From: Dama dama
Lineage: Eukaryota; Chordata; Mammalia; Artiodactyla; Cervidae
Assembly: GCF_033118175.1 (NCBI RefSeq)
Contig: NC_083714.1
Span: 8,494,001 to 8,558,000 of the forward strand
Length of the DNA stretch: 64,000 nucleotides
Reading direction: 5' to 3'
The notes beneath the pieces are model-generated. The model was not told the DNA's origin. It saw only the letters and a list, made by a program, of their open reading frames with translations, and did no database searches. This document shows, in pieces, positions 26,201 to 49,119 of this stretch. The translations under genes and the position numbers were made by a program. Within the stretch, counting starts at the first letter, position 1. The number at the start of each line of letters is the position of its first letter.

Positions 26201-28890
26201 CCCAGGAGCCCAGGACCCTCTGATCTCACCCACCAAGGAGGCGAGGGTATCTCTCTAAAAGCCACACTGGAGGAGGGGCAGAGAGGCTGTCGCTGACCCC
26301 AGCACCCTTCGCTGCCTCCTTGTGCACCAGGAGAAGCTGCTCTGGACTGGACGGAGAGCGCACACTGAGTCACGGCTGGCCTCCCCATGCTCCCAAATGA
26401 TTCAGTCTCTGAAGCTCCAGCTCTGAAGCTTGAAATGTCAGCGGAGTTCACCAAGGCCCACCCCCGGGCTCCCCGGGCCTGCAGCGGGAAGAGACTTAGC
26501 CAAGGTCACAAAGACCAGCAGGCCCAGAGCTGGCACCAAAGCGGGGTGCTTCTGGCCACCTTCTTTGTCCCCTTGGGGCCTGCTGCAAAGTCCCCGCCTG
26601 CCAGCTGCCAGCGCTCTTAGCCTCTGGGTCTTCTTTCCCCAGAGGACTGGTTTCCCTTCTGGCTCTGCACAAAGCCCCCTCCCACGCCACCCCGGTTCCA
26701 TCTGCCTGTGTTACTCCCCCAGCCCCCAACTTTTGTGCCAGAGATGCCTGCCCCTTCACTCAGACCACCTGGTGGCGCTAGGCATGGACCAGGTTGGTCT
26801 GATACAGACTGCCTGTGTCCTTGGCCCTCCTCCTTGAGGCTAGCAGCAGGGACAATCCATGCCCTCAGATCACAGCTGCCCATCCCCCTCTGAACGACTT
26901 GCTCTCCAGGGACTGGCTCCACCCTCAGACCCTCTGCTGAGCCTCAACTGAGACCCTCAGGGGCCTGGGCAGCTCCCCTCAACCCTTCCCTCCGTGGGCC
27001 AGAGCAGGCCTGGGCTTCCCACTGCCCAGGTCTGCACCCCAGTTCCCCTCTCAGGAGCCACGTGGCCTTGGCCTCCCTGGCTGGGAAAGGGGGTGATGGC
27101 AACAGTGGCAATGCTCCTTGAGACTCAGCTGGAGAGTCTAGATACCCTATGAGAACCATGCCAGGACCTCTGGAGCTGCTCCCCCACCAGCCACCTGCCC
27201 ATCCAGGCAAATGCAAGCCCTAGTCCCTTCCCCTCTTCAGGTCTCAATTATCCTGTCGGGAAAATGGGGACAAGAATGCGGGCCTGGCCTCCCTCCCTGG
27301 GTGATTCTGCAGATTCTGTGAGGTCAAGGTCGAAAACGTGCCATGCAGAAACCCATGCCCACTCTGAGTCAGACCTCCTGTGCTGGGCACCCGAGCACTC
27401 TGTGTAGATGACTACCCAGTCCCTGCCTGAAGACACTCACCGACAAGTGAGGGGTGACACCAGTGGGTTGAGAGAGGACAGAGCTGGGGGGCAAAGGAGG
27501 GGGCTGCCTCCCAGGCTGGCACTCAACTCCTTGGGGCAGCCAAGGGAGATCAGAATGATTAGGGTCAGGCTAGACCTGACCCCATGGCTGGCAGGGATGC
27601 GCCTGAGGTTGGGGGCCCAACAGGCTCAGCTTTGATTCACCAAGTGGACCCACTCCCCCGCCCTAGATCTGAGGAGTGTCAAGTGCTGGATTCGGGGGCT
27701 GTGGCCCTGCCCTGTACTTTCACGGAATATCTCCACAGTCTCTCCCAGCCCCTCACCAGACCCCCGCCCTGGGCTCCCCAAGGCTGCCTCTGGTCCTGCC
27801 AGCCCCATGCAGGGCCCCCACCCATCCCCAGTTGACCAGGCCGCTAAGCCCTAAAGGGGCCAGTGGCAGGAAGGAGACCAGGTCTGCCAGAGTGCAAAGA
27901 GGAGACCCAGGGCTCCCAGCCTCAGGGGGATGTGCCACACCAGTGCTCCAAATGCCAGAATCCGAAACCCCAGAGAATGCGGCAGGACCCCAGAGGGAGA
28001 AGCCATCTGGCCAAGGTCACCCAGGTGAGGGGGGGGGAGGACGGCGGTGCACCGAGCGATGGAAGAGTTAGCCAAGTGTGGCCGGGGCTGCTTGCCCTTT
28101 GGCATTGCCCTGGCCGGCGGCAGGGTCAGCCCAGCAGCTGTGTGGGTGTGCGGGGGTGGGGGGACAGTGTAGGAGCGTGTGAGGGTTTCTCAGACTGTGG
28201 GTCCGGGAAGGATGATATAGTGTGAGGGCGCGGGGTGCGGGGGTGCCTAGAGGCTCCGAGAAGGTGCGTGTGCACGCCACAGCTCCAGCCGAGGCCCGGC
28301 GCCCCGTCTCGGGCTGTGCGCCCCCCTCCCTTTCCTGGACCCGCCCGCAGCCCCCCGGCGGTCTTTCTCCCCAGATGCAGATGCGCGTGCGCGCAGGATG
28401 CGGGGCGCCGGGCGCAGGTTGCGGGGCGCTGCCCGCCCTCTCGACCGCCCAGGGCCCCCAGGGGTGACGCTCGGCCGCGGTGCCGCAAGGACACGCAGGC
28501 CAGACGCAGGGCACAGGTGGCTCGGGGCGGGGATCTGGGTCCCCCCACCTGCAGGTCGGGCCACCTGCCGGGCCGCCCGCTCCGCCTGCGCCCGCGCCCA
28601 CCCCGGTGGCGGCCGCGCGTCTAAGGCACCACTTACCCGGTCATGGGCACGGCCGCTCCCGCGGCCTCGGTTCAGGCGGGCGCTGTCTCTAGTCTCTGCG
28701 GGCTGGCGGCCCGGCGGGCCACGATCGGCTGCGGGGACCGCAAGGCCCGGGCACGGGGCGGCCTGGCCGGCGGCGCGGGCACAACCCTCCGCGGCTGCCG
28801 AAGGCTGCGGCCGAGTGCTCCCCACGCTCTGCACCGGCAGCGGCAGCGGCAGGCGACGCGGCGCGCTCGGCTCCAGCCGCAGCTCTAAGC
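1..28890 (-). CDS. ATP2B3: ATP2B3, plasma-membrane calcium-transporting ATPase 3 (5' part, runs off left edge)
   Basis: This gene encodes a P-type ATPase that exports cytosolic Ca2+ across the plasma membrane, strongest in brain (family knowledge). Nine coding exons, all with GT-AG borders and compatible phases, give 527 residues without a stop from ATG 10433 to the donor after 297. Visible landmarks are TM1 (about 110-127), TM2 (155-175), the actuator TGES (245-248), a Lys/Glu-rich linker with the 42-nt site-A exon, TM3 (from 375), TM4 with PEGL (430-433), and the phosphorylation motif CSDKTGT with catalytic Asp473. The start MGDVANSSIEF matches the known PMCA3 N-terminus, which separates it from PMCA1, 2 and 4. 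The nucleotide-binding domain, TM5-TM10 and calmodulin-binding tail lie beyond the window. A non-coding exon 1 sits in a CpG island near 28.6-28.9 kb, separated by an 18 kb intron. Nothing looks broken. Confidence 0.97.
297..539 (-). CDS. ATP2B3: ATP2B3 coding exon 9 (phosphorylation loop)
   Basis: 243 nt, residues 447-527, beginning KMMRDNNLVRHLDACETMG and ending SINSAYTTKIL. It contains CSDKTGTLTTN, whose Asp473 receives the phosphate from ATP. The acceptor is TTTACAG and the donor GTGAGC. This is the last exon seen; 1-296 is the next intron. Confidence 0.96.
1020..1234 (-). CDS. ATP2B3: ATP2B3 coding exon 8 (TM3 and TM4)
   Basis: 215 nt, residues 375-446. It holds TM3 ([20 protein letters not shown]), the short outer loop (FVIDGRAWLAECTPVYV) and TM4 ([20 protein letters not shown]). 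PEGL (430-433) lines the Ca2+ site in this family. The human protein reads slightly differently in the outer loop, as expected between species. Confidence 0.96.
1525..1689 (-). CDS. ATP2B3: ATP2B3 coding exon 7 (charged linker)
   Basis: 165 nt, residues 320-374, including [40 protein letters not shown] and LTKLAVQIGKAG. It is the basic/acidic linker region ahead of TM3. The acceptor is TGCACAG and the donor GTGGGG. Confidence 0.95.
2799..2840 (-). CDS. ATP2B3: ATP2B3 coding exon 6, 42-nt alternative splice site A exon
   Basis: A 42-nt exon encoding GKQQDGAMESSQTK (residues 306-319), with acceptor TTGTAG and donor GTAATG. Both flanking junctions are phase 1, so skipping it keeps the frame. 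Its size and place match the site-A exon known for PMCA3, whose inclusion changes the actuator-TM3 linker. It is isolated by 2.76 kb and 1.11 kb introns. Confidence 0.93.
2841..5598 (-). other. ATP2B3: ATP2B3 intron between coding exons 5 and 6 (2.76 kb)
   Basis: Upstream intron of the site-A exon. At about 3008-3140 it has a likely old DNA-transposon remnant (the GGTCCCCAACCTT start is typical of a common hAT-like repeat). Otherwise it is GC-rich sequence in which I see nothing specific. Confidence 0.5.
5599..5724 (-). CDS. ATP2B3: ATP2B3 coding exon 5 (end of actuator, start of charged linker)
   Basis: 126 nt, residues 264-305. It reads [32 protein letters not shown] and then EEEEKKDKKG, the start of the charged linker between actuator domain and TM3 that precedes alternative splice site A. 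Confidence 0.95.
5842..5967 (-). CDS. ATP2B3: ATP2B3 coding exon 4 (actuator TGES loop)
   Basis: 126 nt, residues 222-263, containing DLLPADGVLIQ and KIDESSLTGESDHV. TGES (245-248) is the dephosphorylation loop of P-type ATPases. The acceptor is TTAG and the donor GTGAG. Confidence 0.96.
6173..6430 (-). CDS. ATP2B3: ATP2B3 coding exon 3 (TM2 and start of actuator domain)
   Basis: 258 nt, residues 136-221. It holds the acidic extracellular loop (GAEDEGEAEAGW), TM2 (GAAILLSVICVVLVTAF) and the first actuator strands ([20 protein letters not shown]). It is bordered by short GC-rich introns. Confidence 0.96.
6680..6877 (-). CDS. ATP2B3: ATP2B3 coding exon 2 (TM1)
   Basis: 198 nt, residues 70-135, from GLADNANDLEKRRQIYGQNF to APPGEESE. 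It carries the conserved approach helix (FLQLVWEALQD) and TM1 (LIILEVAAIVSLGLSFY). The acceptor is GCGCAG and the donor GTGAG. Confidence 0.96.
6878..10225 (-). other. ATP2B3: ATP2B3 intron 2 (3.35 kb)
   Basis: GC-rich intron between the first two coding exons. I see no repeat I can name and no exon. A short AT-rich block (ATTTTAAATATTTAAC) at about 9138-9153 stands out against its surroundings. Confidence 0.6.
10226..10553 (-). CDS. ATP2B3: ATP2B3 first coding exon (exon 2), with 5' UTR
   Basis: The acceptor (pyrimidine tract then CAG) is at 10554-10555 and the donor GTAAG starts at 10225. The start codon is at 10431-10433, so 10434-10553 is 5' UTR. It encodes residues 1-69 plus one base: the cytosolic N-terminus MGDVANSSIEF through LKTSPTE. 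The start is chosen by identity with the known PMCA3 N-terminus. Confidence 0.95.
15644..15677. repeat. 17-bp tandem duplication
   Basis: CCTGTAATTGGCACCAC is present twice head-to-tail. Confidence 0.9.
16845..17360 (+). mobile_element. Old LINE-1 (L1M-type) ORF2 3' end and UTR fragment
   Basis: Diverged but ordered L1 landmarks: ATACAATTACCATAGGATCC, AGCAATCCTACTTGAAGG, CACAGCAGCCTTATTCGCAA, GATTCAGCCTTCAAAAGACA, GAGAGAGGCCAGACACAATG. Many stops, so inactive. Confidence 0.8.
18757..19090 (-). repeat. MIR remnant split by a younger SINE
   Basis: GAGGCACAGAGAGGTTAAAG and ATCACACAGCCAG are the reverse-strand core of MIR. The element continues after the SINE with CAGCAATGGGCAGAGGC. Confidence 0.65.
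18848..19041 (+). mobile_element. CHR-2-type tRNA-derived SINE, with target-site duplication
   Basis: Starts GGACTTCCCCTGGTGCTCCA and has GGTTCTGTCCCTGGTTGGGG, then CAATAAATCATTCTTAAAAC. Flanked by the 14-nt repeat GATCACACAGCCAG at 18834-18847 and 19042-19055. Inserted in a MIR. Confidence 0.85.
20229..20262. repeat. Poly(A) run of about 34
   Basis: Uninterrupted A tract preceded by CCCCACCCCACC. No SINE or processed transcript is recognisable to its left. Confidence 0.85.
22890..23068. mobile_element. Old hAT-type DNA transposon remnant
   Basis: GCCAAATCTGGCTGTGAAGT, TGAATAAAGTTTTATTGGTA and AAAAAGTTTGCTGACCCCTG belong to a common non-autonomous mammalian hAT repeat. I cannot name the subfamily with certainty. 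Confidence 0.65.
23140..23262 (-). mobile_element. Truncated Bov-tA/BovB-tail SINE fragment
   Basis: GTTAGTCACTCAGTTGTGTC through TGGTTTGCCATTTCCTC, the 3' part of a reverse-oriented Bov-tA. CA/GT microsatellite sequence lies on both sides (about 23106-23143 and 23262-23273). Confidence 0.85.
24560..24750. mobile_element. Probable old DNA-transposon remnant
   Basis: GAGCACTTGAAACATGATGT and TTGTGGCTAGTGGCTACTAC resemble another ancient hAT-like repeat. Subfamily not assigned. Confidence 0.4.
25795..25985 (+). repeat. MIR SINE remnant
   Basis: GCTGTGTGACCTTAGACAAC, GGGCCTCACTGGCCTCATCT and CAAAACGGGGACAGCAACAG match the MIR core and tail order. Confidence 0.8.
27235..27340 (+). repeat. MIR SINE remnant (3' part)
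   Basis: TCAGGTCTCAATTATCCTGT, GGAAAATGGGGACAAGAATG and GATTCTGTGAGGTCAAGGTC follow the MIR tail. Confidence 0.55.
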
Positions 28891-29070
28891 GCGGAGGGAG
28901 GGAGGAGGGAGGGAGCGGGAGGGGGGAGGAGAACGGAGGGAGGAGGGAGCCGGCGCGGGGGGCGGCGCGCGGCTCGGGGGCCGCGGGGCGCGAGCCATGG
29001 GACTCCGGGGCTCCGCGCCCATTGTGCGCCCAGGACGCGCGGGGGTGCCTGCCCTTCTCGGTTTGGCAGT
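28230..29070. promoter_or_regulatory. CpG island over the ATP2B3 promoter
   Basis: CG dinucleotides are dense here and sparse on both sides. The island covers the inferred exon 1 and upstream sequence with many GC boxes (GGGCGG/CCGCCC). This fits a TATA-less promoter firing leftward into ATP2B3. A GGGAGG-rich homopurine tract at 28893-28955 lies at the expected start site. Confidence 0.8.
28637..28890 (-). other. ATP2B3: ATP2B3 non-coding exon 1 (inferred)
   Basis: A strong consensus donor (CCGG|GTAAGT) ends at 28637 within a dense CpG island, on the strand of ATP2B3 and upstream of its coding exons. The exon's 5' limit near 28890 is a guess, placed where the CpG/CTG-rich leader gives way to a homopyrimidine run on the transcript strand. 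No TATA box is visible. Confidence 0.6.
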
Positions 29071-30189
29071 GACCCCCAGAGGGCGGCGGCCGAGGATGGG
29101 GGTGGGCGCAGGCTGGTACTGGGGGACCCTGGCACCCGGGAGCTCAGAGAAAGGGCGTCGAGAGCGGCAGGCTGCCTCTCCCTCTCCAGGGCACCGCCCG
29201 GAGTCTGTCTCCTTGACAGTCAAATGGGGCGTGAAGCTGAGTTGTTGATTTGTAATGTGGGGGTCTTTGCTCTTCTCCGGCACCCGACTCCCACCCCGCG
29301 GCTTCAGAGGTGTTGGTAATTCTCAGGAAATCTAAACAGTTTTCCGGGAGGGTGGCCAGAGCTTGGGACAGGGTCTCAAAGTCAATGACCCCAAAGGTTA
29401 TCACACAAACACCATCATACAGGACCCAGGGCGATCCTGCACACAGGTGAACACCCAGAGGCAGACACAGAAGAGCACACCTTACGGACACGTGGAAACA
29501 CACACACAGACCAAACTCTAGTGTGGAGAAGACCCCCCCCCCCCAATCCCCATCACCACCGTATGGCCAAATGCACATAGGGACATCTGGAGACAGACTC
29601 AAGCATGTGCCCATGGCCACCCAGTGGCCAGGTGGGAGCTGGCCAGCCCTGCCCCTGGTCCTTAAAGCTCCAAGCTGCCCAACCCCAGGGGCAGTCAGTG
29701 CCTCCACACCCCTATTGGGCCTTTGCCACCATCTGTGAGCAGTGAGCAGAGTGCCACGGGGTGGGGGTGGCATGGGATGGGGGCTGAGTGTGTGGAAGAC
29801 AAGTGCCAGGCCCCAGTAGGCATCACCACCCCCGAGCAGGCAGGGAGACAAGGCCCAGACACAGCCGCTAATTCTTTCTTGCCTCAGACAAACAGGGTCC
29901 CAGGGTATCCTGTGTGCCAGGCCCAGGCTGGGCACCAGGGGTGTGGCTGGGACCCTGACACAGGGAGCTGGTGGGCAGAGCTTGAACTCAAGGCATGGCA
30001 CTTGGGGTAAAGGCCACAGGAGACGTAAGATGGTACTGGGAGCTCGGAGAAGAGGTGCCAGGGTGGCAGGACCTAAAAGCCACAAGGGCACTGCAGGAGG
30101 TCTTCCCCAGGTCAGGGGACAGTCCCACCTTGTCACAGTCTGTCCCTTCTGCAAGAAGCCCTTGAGATCTGGTACATTTCAGACATTCC

Positions 30190-30656
30190 AAGTAGGTTCA
30201 CACGTGCACACCCACACACACACACACCCACTCTGACTTACACATGCTGACATACATCCTCTTGCATCAGACACACTCATACATGATGACATTGTCACAC
30301 GTGCTGACACACACATGGTGACACACGCACGCTCACACACGCTGCCACTCACATATGCTGATGCACTCACAGACAGTGACACATATGCTCCCGCATGCTG
30401 ATATTCCTACATGCTCACTCAGAACACACGCACACTTATGCATGCACATTCACACCAAAGCTCACCCATGGTCACAGCCTCACACATGCACACTTACCAG
30501 TGCTCAGTCACAATTCCTCATAGCCACACTTACTGCCTCACAGGGCTCACTCATACTCACTCACCCACACGCACACATGCTGTTATTCTCACACCTTTAC
30601 CCTCTCATCTCCAATTATTCAGTCACATACTCGCGCACAATTGTATGCACTCAGTT

Positions 30657-30690
<34 letters not shown>
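30190..30690. repeat. CA-rich degenerate satellite ending in (CA)n
   Basis: Repeated short units of the type CACACATGCTGACA and TCACACACGCT, then a clean (CA)n run at about 30659-30687. Confidence 0.8.
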
Positions 30691-30987
30691 AGAGCACTTG
30701 GGGCTCTTCTTCCCTGGTGTGGATGCCTGGGTCAGGCTTGCGCCCCATCACCCTTCTCAATGAAAACCCAGCTTGACCACCAGCTCCGGGTACAAGTGGG
30801 TGCCCCCAGGGCCCAGACGCAGGGGTGGCCAGGACAACCAGGCAGAGAAGACCCCAGGCTGCAGGGGCCATACCATTTCGAGCTGTGGGCCCTACCTGTT
30901 GTGATAACGTGTGTGTCCTTTTAAGAGGGAGGCAGGAGTGAATTTTTGTAGCCCTCCTGATACCCTGATTTTGGACTCCTGCGTTCA

Positions 30988-31308
30988 GGAACACGAGACT
31001 TGATCTGTATTTGAAGCCCCTGTGTGGTCTTTTGTCGAGGTGGTGGCCCCGGGCAGCTTGTACCAGCCCTGACCTGGCAGCCCCTGCTGGGTCCCTTCAG
31101 TGCTGGAGCTACCCGGGCCCTCTGGGGTGGCAGGGGCCCTGTGTCACCCCTGACGATGACACTCTGCTCCAGGGGTTTGGCCTTCACCTCTTCCAGAAAA
31201 CCCTGTCCTCCTGAGACTGGAGGCCATGGAGGTGGGGCCAACAATGGATGAATATCCCCTCCAGGTTCTCAGAGTGGGGCCCCTCCACCCCTTGGGCCCT
31301 TCAGGAGG
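30988..31308 (+). repeat. Left arm of a long inverted repeat
   Basis: Reads in the same order as the reverse complement of 32643-32981, with shared blocks such as GGGTGGCAGGGGCCCTGTGT and GGTTCTCAGAGTGGGGCCC. The spacer is 1.33 kb. Family unknown. Confidence 0.85.
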
Positions 31309-31572
31309 GGCTGTCACTTTCGGTGCCCTGGCTCTCGCCCTCAGACACCTGGCTGACTGCCCCTCGGACAAGCCCCAACTTGTCTAAACCTCAGCGGTGG
31401 ATTGAGCTTAGGCTCCAGCTGGGCCCGGCCACATCCAGAAGGCACCTGACCTGCCAGGAGGGCTGGGAAATATCCCCTGCCCCAGCCCTGGGTCACTCAG
31501 GCAGCCCCTTGGTGGCCTCTCCATTCACGGGACTGCCCGCCCCCAGTGAGCTGCTGCCATGACTTTCATTGC

Positions 31573-31574
<2 letters not shown>

Positions 31575-31606
<32 letters not shown>

Positions 31607-31616
31607 TGTGTGTGTG
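31575..31616. repeat. (GT)n microsatellite
   Basis: About 20 GT units with one CT interruption, inside the spacer of the inverted repeat. Confidence 0.9.
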
Positions 31617-32642
31617 CCAGCCCCAGCTCACTCTCAGGGTCAGACCCCTCCTGCAAGTCACACCTGCATGCCCAGAGCTCCCCAGGGGGCCCCAAGCTGC
31701 CCCCTGCGCCCTCTCCAGCTCTCACCCCGTGTCCAGTCTGTACCCAAGGGCAGGCTGGACCCGGTCCAACTCAAGGTTGGCTGGACCTGGTCCCTCCCCC
31801 CTCTTTCCCTGGGGGTTACTGTGGCTTTGGAACTGGACTCCCCTCCACCCATCCATCACTCCCCACCCCAGCTCAAGCCCAGTATCCCAGCCTTCTGTAC
31901 GTGGCGGGCTGTGGGCTGGCAGAGATGCGGCCTTAGGCTTTTTTCAAAGGCCGGTCACTCTCCACTTTTGCTTTCTTCTTGCTATCATCTCAGACCTTGC
32001 CATTCACCCCGTAGCTGATTGACACTAAGTGGACTGTTGGTCTTGGACCTGGGGCTCTGGCTACGGAGACCTCCCTTCCAACTGGTCTCCGAACCTGCAG
32101 TGGGGAGGTGGGATGGTGGGGTTGCCTGGGTGGTCCCCTGGGTCCCTGAGAGCCACACTCTGGTCCTGCCTGTGGGGTGTTGTCGCCTCTCATGCAGGGT
32201 GACCCACTGGGCCCATGGGCCACATTCCCAGGAACCCTACCCCAGGGGTTGGCTCTATGCTTCCCAGCATTATGACACGGGTCCCACTGGCTTGTCAAGG
32301 CACCCATGTCCCCGAGGGAGACGGAGGCAGGGAGGGAAGGAAGGGCAGGGCAGCCAGGAGAGAAGACAGGCATCCACGATCTCCAGTGGGGGCGGAGGGT
32401 ACTGAGTTGAACCTGTGCCCCAGGATCTGGTGCCCTGAGCTCCCGCCAGTGAGGGGACTTGATCGAGGCCCTGACTCCTGGCTCCCGGCCACTGCCCTTG
32501 CCCCAAGCCTGCCCAGCTCAGCAGAGATCGCCAGGGCCGTGGAACACATGGCCCAGAATAGTGCTATGATGCCGATGAGTGGCATTTTATCGCGGGGCCA
32601 ACCACATTGAACAGCACCTCCCGTCCCCCAAAGGAAAAGCCC

Positions 32643-32981
32643 TCTTCTTGAAGGGCCTAAGGGGTGGAAGGGCCCCACTCTGAGAACCTGGGGGGGTGCA
32701 GTATTCATCCATTGCTGGCCCCCACCTCCGTGGGCTCCAGCCTCAGGAGGGAAGGGCTTTCAGGAAGAGGCGAAGGCAGTTCCATGCCAGACCCCTGGGG
32801 CAGAGCATCATCGCCAGGGGTGACACAGGGCCCCTGCCACCCCAGAGGGCCCGGGCAGCTCCAGCACTGAAGGGACCCAGCACGGGCTGCCAGGTCAGGG
32901 CTGGTATGAACTGCCTGGGGCCACCACCTTGACAAAAGACCACACGGGGCCTTCAAACACAGATCCAGGCTCTCGTGTTCC
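32643..32981 (-). repeat. Right arm of a long inverted repeat
   Basis: Reverse-complement partner of 30988-31308, similar along nearly its whole length with small indels. Similarity stops on both sides at about the same points (AACACGAG outside, CCCTTCA inside). Confidence 0.85.
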
Positions 32982-33764
32982 GTCGGTGGCCCATGGCTGC
33001 TCAGGGAAGCCCTGGCTCCCATGGCCCAGTGCCCAGGACCCTGGTGCGGGACGAGGGCAGAGCCGTCAGGCTGGAGGTAGCCTGCCTCCTGCTTAGCCCG
33101 ACGGGCTTGCCACCCAAGGGGCATTTCTCTGAGGACTGTCCTCCCTTCGTCCTCTCTAGGGCAGATCTGTGTCCCCCGGCTTCACCAGCTGTGTCCGCGA
33201 TCCTTCCTAGCAAGCCTGAGCCTGCGTGCTACGACCTGGGCATGGCTCTGCTGGCATACAGGGGGACCTACTGGGTGGACGCGCTGCTGGGAGCCTAGGC
33301 CAAGCCAGCACAGGTGAGTGTACATGGCACTGGATCCTGTCCCCATGAGGCCTGAACCTCCTAGGAGTGCGCCCCCTGGTGCTCACATGGGTGTGGCACA
33401 CGGCTCTGCCCACAGCCGACATCCCATACCATTCTGAGCCCCCAGACTCCAAGACCAGCTCCCTCTGGTGGTCTGCAGCCAGCTCTGCTTCAGGGATAGC
33501 CCAGGCGACAGAAGGTAGGGCTAGAAGGGAGGGAAAGGGGGCAGCCTGGGGCCTTCTGCCTGGTTTCCCGGGTCCTCTAGGTCCAGCCTCCAACCTGAGG
33601 ATGCTCAGGACCCTTCCTTGAAGGCAGGGAAAACAGCGAGTAGGCAACCCAAGGCTGGGCATGGGCACACAGAGGCAGAACCTGGGAGCCAGCCGCAGTA
33701 GCCCAGTGTGGCTCCCCCTTCTGCTGGGTCCCCAGGCACCCTGAGAGGTGGCACACACACAGCC

Positions 33765-47555
<13,791 letters not shown>

Positions 47556-47556
<1 letters not shown>

Positions 47557-47760
47557 CTGGGCAGTTCGGGGAGAGAGGGAGAGAGGGAGAGGGAGGCGGA
47601 GGGAGGGAGGCTAAAGGCTGGGCGGGCGGGCAGACCGACGGGGAGGGGACGGCGGCGGGGAGGGGGCGGGGAGGGAGGGAGAGAGGGAGGGAGGAAGGGA
47701 AGGAGGGGGCAGGCTTCCAGGCCCCCCTGGCAGCTTCAAAGGGAGTAATTTTCTTGTAGA
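47556..47760 (-). promoter_or_regulatory. BGN: BGN proximal promoter: TATA-less, GC boxes, homopurine tracts
   Basis: Immediately upstream of exon 1 are GA-only runs on the plus strand (about 47572-47610 and 47655-47708), with GC boxes (GGGCGG type) at 47620-47670. No TATA box is seen at the expected distance. This agrees with the Sp1-type, TATA-less BGN promoter known from other mammals. Confidence 0.6.
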
Positions 47761-49119
47761 CGGCTAGGCTAGCTACACCCCTCCCCCTTAAGCCCCCCCA
47801 CCCCGAGGACGACGCCCCCAACTCCAAGGCCACGACCCCCTACTCCCCACCCCGGGGGGTGCACACTCTCTCACTCAGACAAGGCCCTTTGGCGTCTCCG
47901 GGCCAACGACGACGCAGCCTCAGAGATTCAAACTTTCCACCGTCCTGATGGGGACACTGAGGCCCAACAAGGGGGGCTGGAGCTGGCTAGCTGGCCGGTG
48001 CTCGGCCTGGCAGAGGAAGGCGAGAGGGCAGAAAAGGAAGGGGGATAAGGGGGTGGTGGCCTCCTGGTGCTACTCCAGCGAGGGGCCCCTGGAATCCTGT
48101 CCTGAGCCTTCCCAGAACAAACGTGTGGCAGCCGCAGTCTGGGGAGGAGGTGGTTGTTTGGGATCAGGGAGGGAGTCGTGGTGGATTGCTGGAAGGGCTG
48201 GATCCACTTCCCAGCCCACTCCAGCCTTTTTGTCCCCATGACCTCAGAATGGGGTTCAGCTGGGAACTGGCAGGGGGCAGTACAAATTCTGGAGGTCCTC
48301 CTCCCCGGCTTGCCTCCCCCGAGCTGAGGCTCGCAGAAGCTGATTCAGAGAGGTGGAGCCGGCCAGTCATCCTTCTTGCTCCATCTGAGCAGGTCCCCCA
48401 GGGTGCAGGAACCGTGGTAAGGGTGGCCACTTCCTCAGCGCTGAGGCTGGTGCTGGCCACTTCTTGGGGTAACCGGGTCAGCCCACCAAATGTCCCAGAA
48501 AGAGGCTGTCAGCAGCCTTGACACCCACGCCATCCCTGGTAGCTCAGCCACTTCCTGAGAGACAAGCCCACCCCTCCTCCCCGTCCCGTGGGGTCCCAAT
48601 TCCTCCCCCTCACCTTGGCCCTTTTTGCCCAGCTTCGGCCTCAGGGAACCTCCTGCAAGAGCAGCTTTGGGGAGACAGAGGTGAGGGTTTAGATGGGACG
48701 AGAAACTGAGGCAAGGAGCGCCGCTGAGATCTGCAAAGGAGAATGGGGAAAGAAATGAAAGCCGGACAGAACTCCAGTGGGCCCAAAGGAGGAAAAAAAA
48801 GAAAAAACTCAAACAGGCAGGGGCCGAGGGCAGGTCAGGGAGAGGCAGCGCCAATGAAAGGAGAAGGGGGGTGGTGAGGCCTCAGGGTCCCGCCCACCCA
48901 GCAAGCAGGTAGGTTCTAAAAAGTTCTACCAGGGCAGTGGCTGGGCCCAGATCCCTTTTCTTTGTGGAAGCATCCATTCAGGCATGGCCAGTTGGACCTG
49001 GGACACAGCCTTGACAAAGCTGTGGTGGCTCCCTCTTGTCCCTGTGGGTGAGGTAGTCACACTTGGTTGGAAGCATGTGCCCTTCCAGACATGGGGGTTG
49101 GTTTTGCTTATTTGTTTGT

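Larger units (their letters stand above)
10554..28636 (-). other. ATP2B3: ATP2B3 intron 1 (18 kb)
   Basis: No exon can be supported here. Contents I can name are an L1 fragment (16.85-17.35 kb), a CHR-2-type SINE inside a MIR (18.8-19.1 kb), a poly(A) run (20.23 kb), a hAT-type remnant plus Bov-tA piece (22.9-23.26 kb), an AT-rich stretch (23.3-24.4 kb) and MIR remnants (25.8 and 27.2 kb). The rest is GC-rich unique-looking sequence with a few AT-rich motifs. A further untranslated exon cannot be excluded. Confidence 0.7.
28891..33764. other. Intergenic region between ATP2B3 promoter and BGN 3' end (4.9 kb)
   Basis: It contains the outer part of the ATP2B3 CpG island, a CA-rich simple-sequence region (30.19-30.69 kb), a long-armed inverted repeat (30,988-32,981) with a GT run in its spacer, and GC-rich sequence. 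No exon is supported; a 336-codon minus-strand frame at 29144-30154 has no recognisable domain. Confidence 0.65.

Noticed and set aside
29144..30154. 336-codon minus-strand ORF upstream of ATP2B3 as a gene
   Set aside because: No recognisable motif; it crosses a poly-C run and simple sequence, so a GC-driven chance frame is likely.
30190..30690. CA-rich region as a CRISPR-like array
   Set aside because: No conserved repeat-spacer periodicity; it is a degenerate dinucleotide satellite in a mammalian genome.
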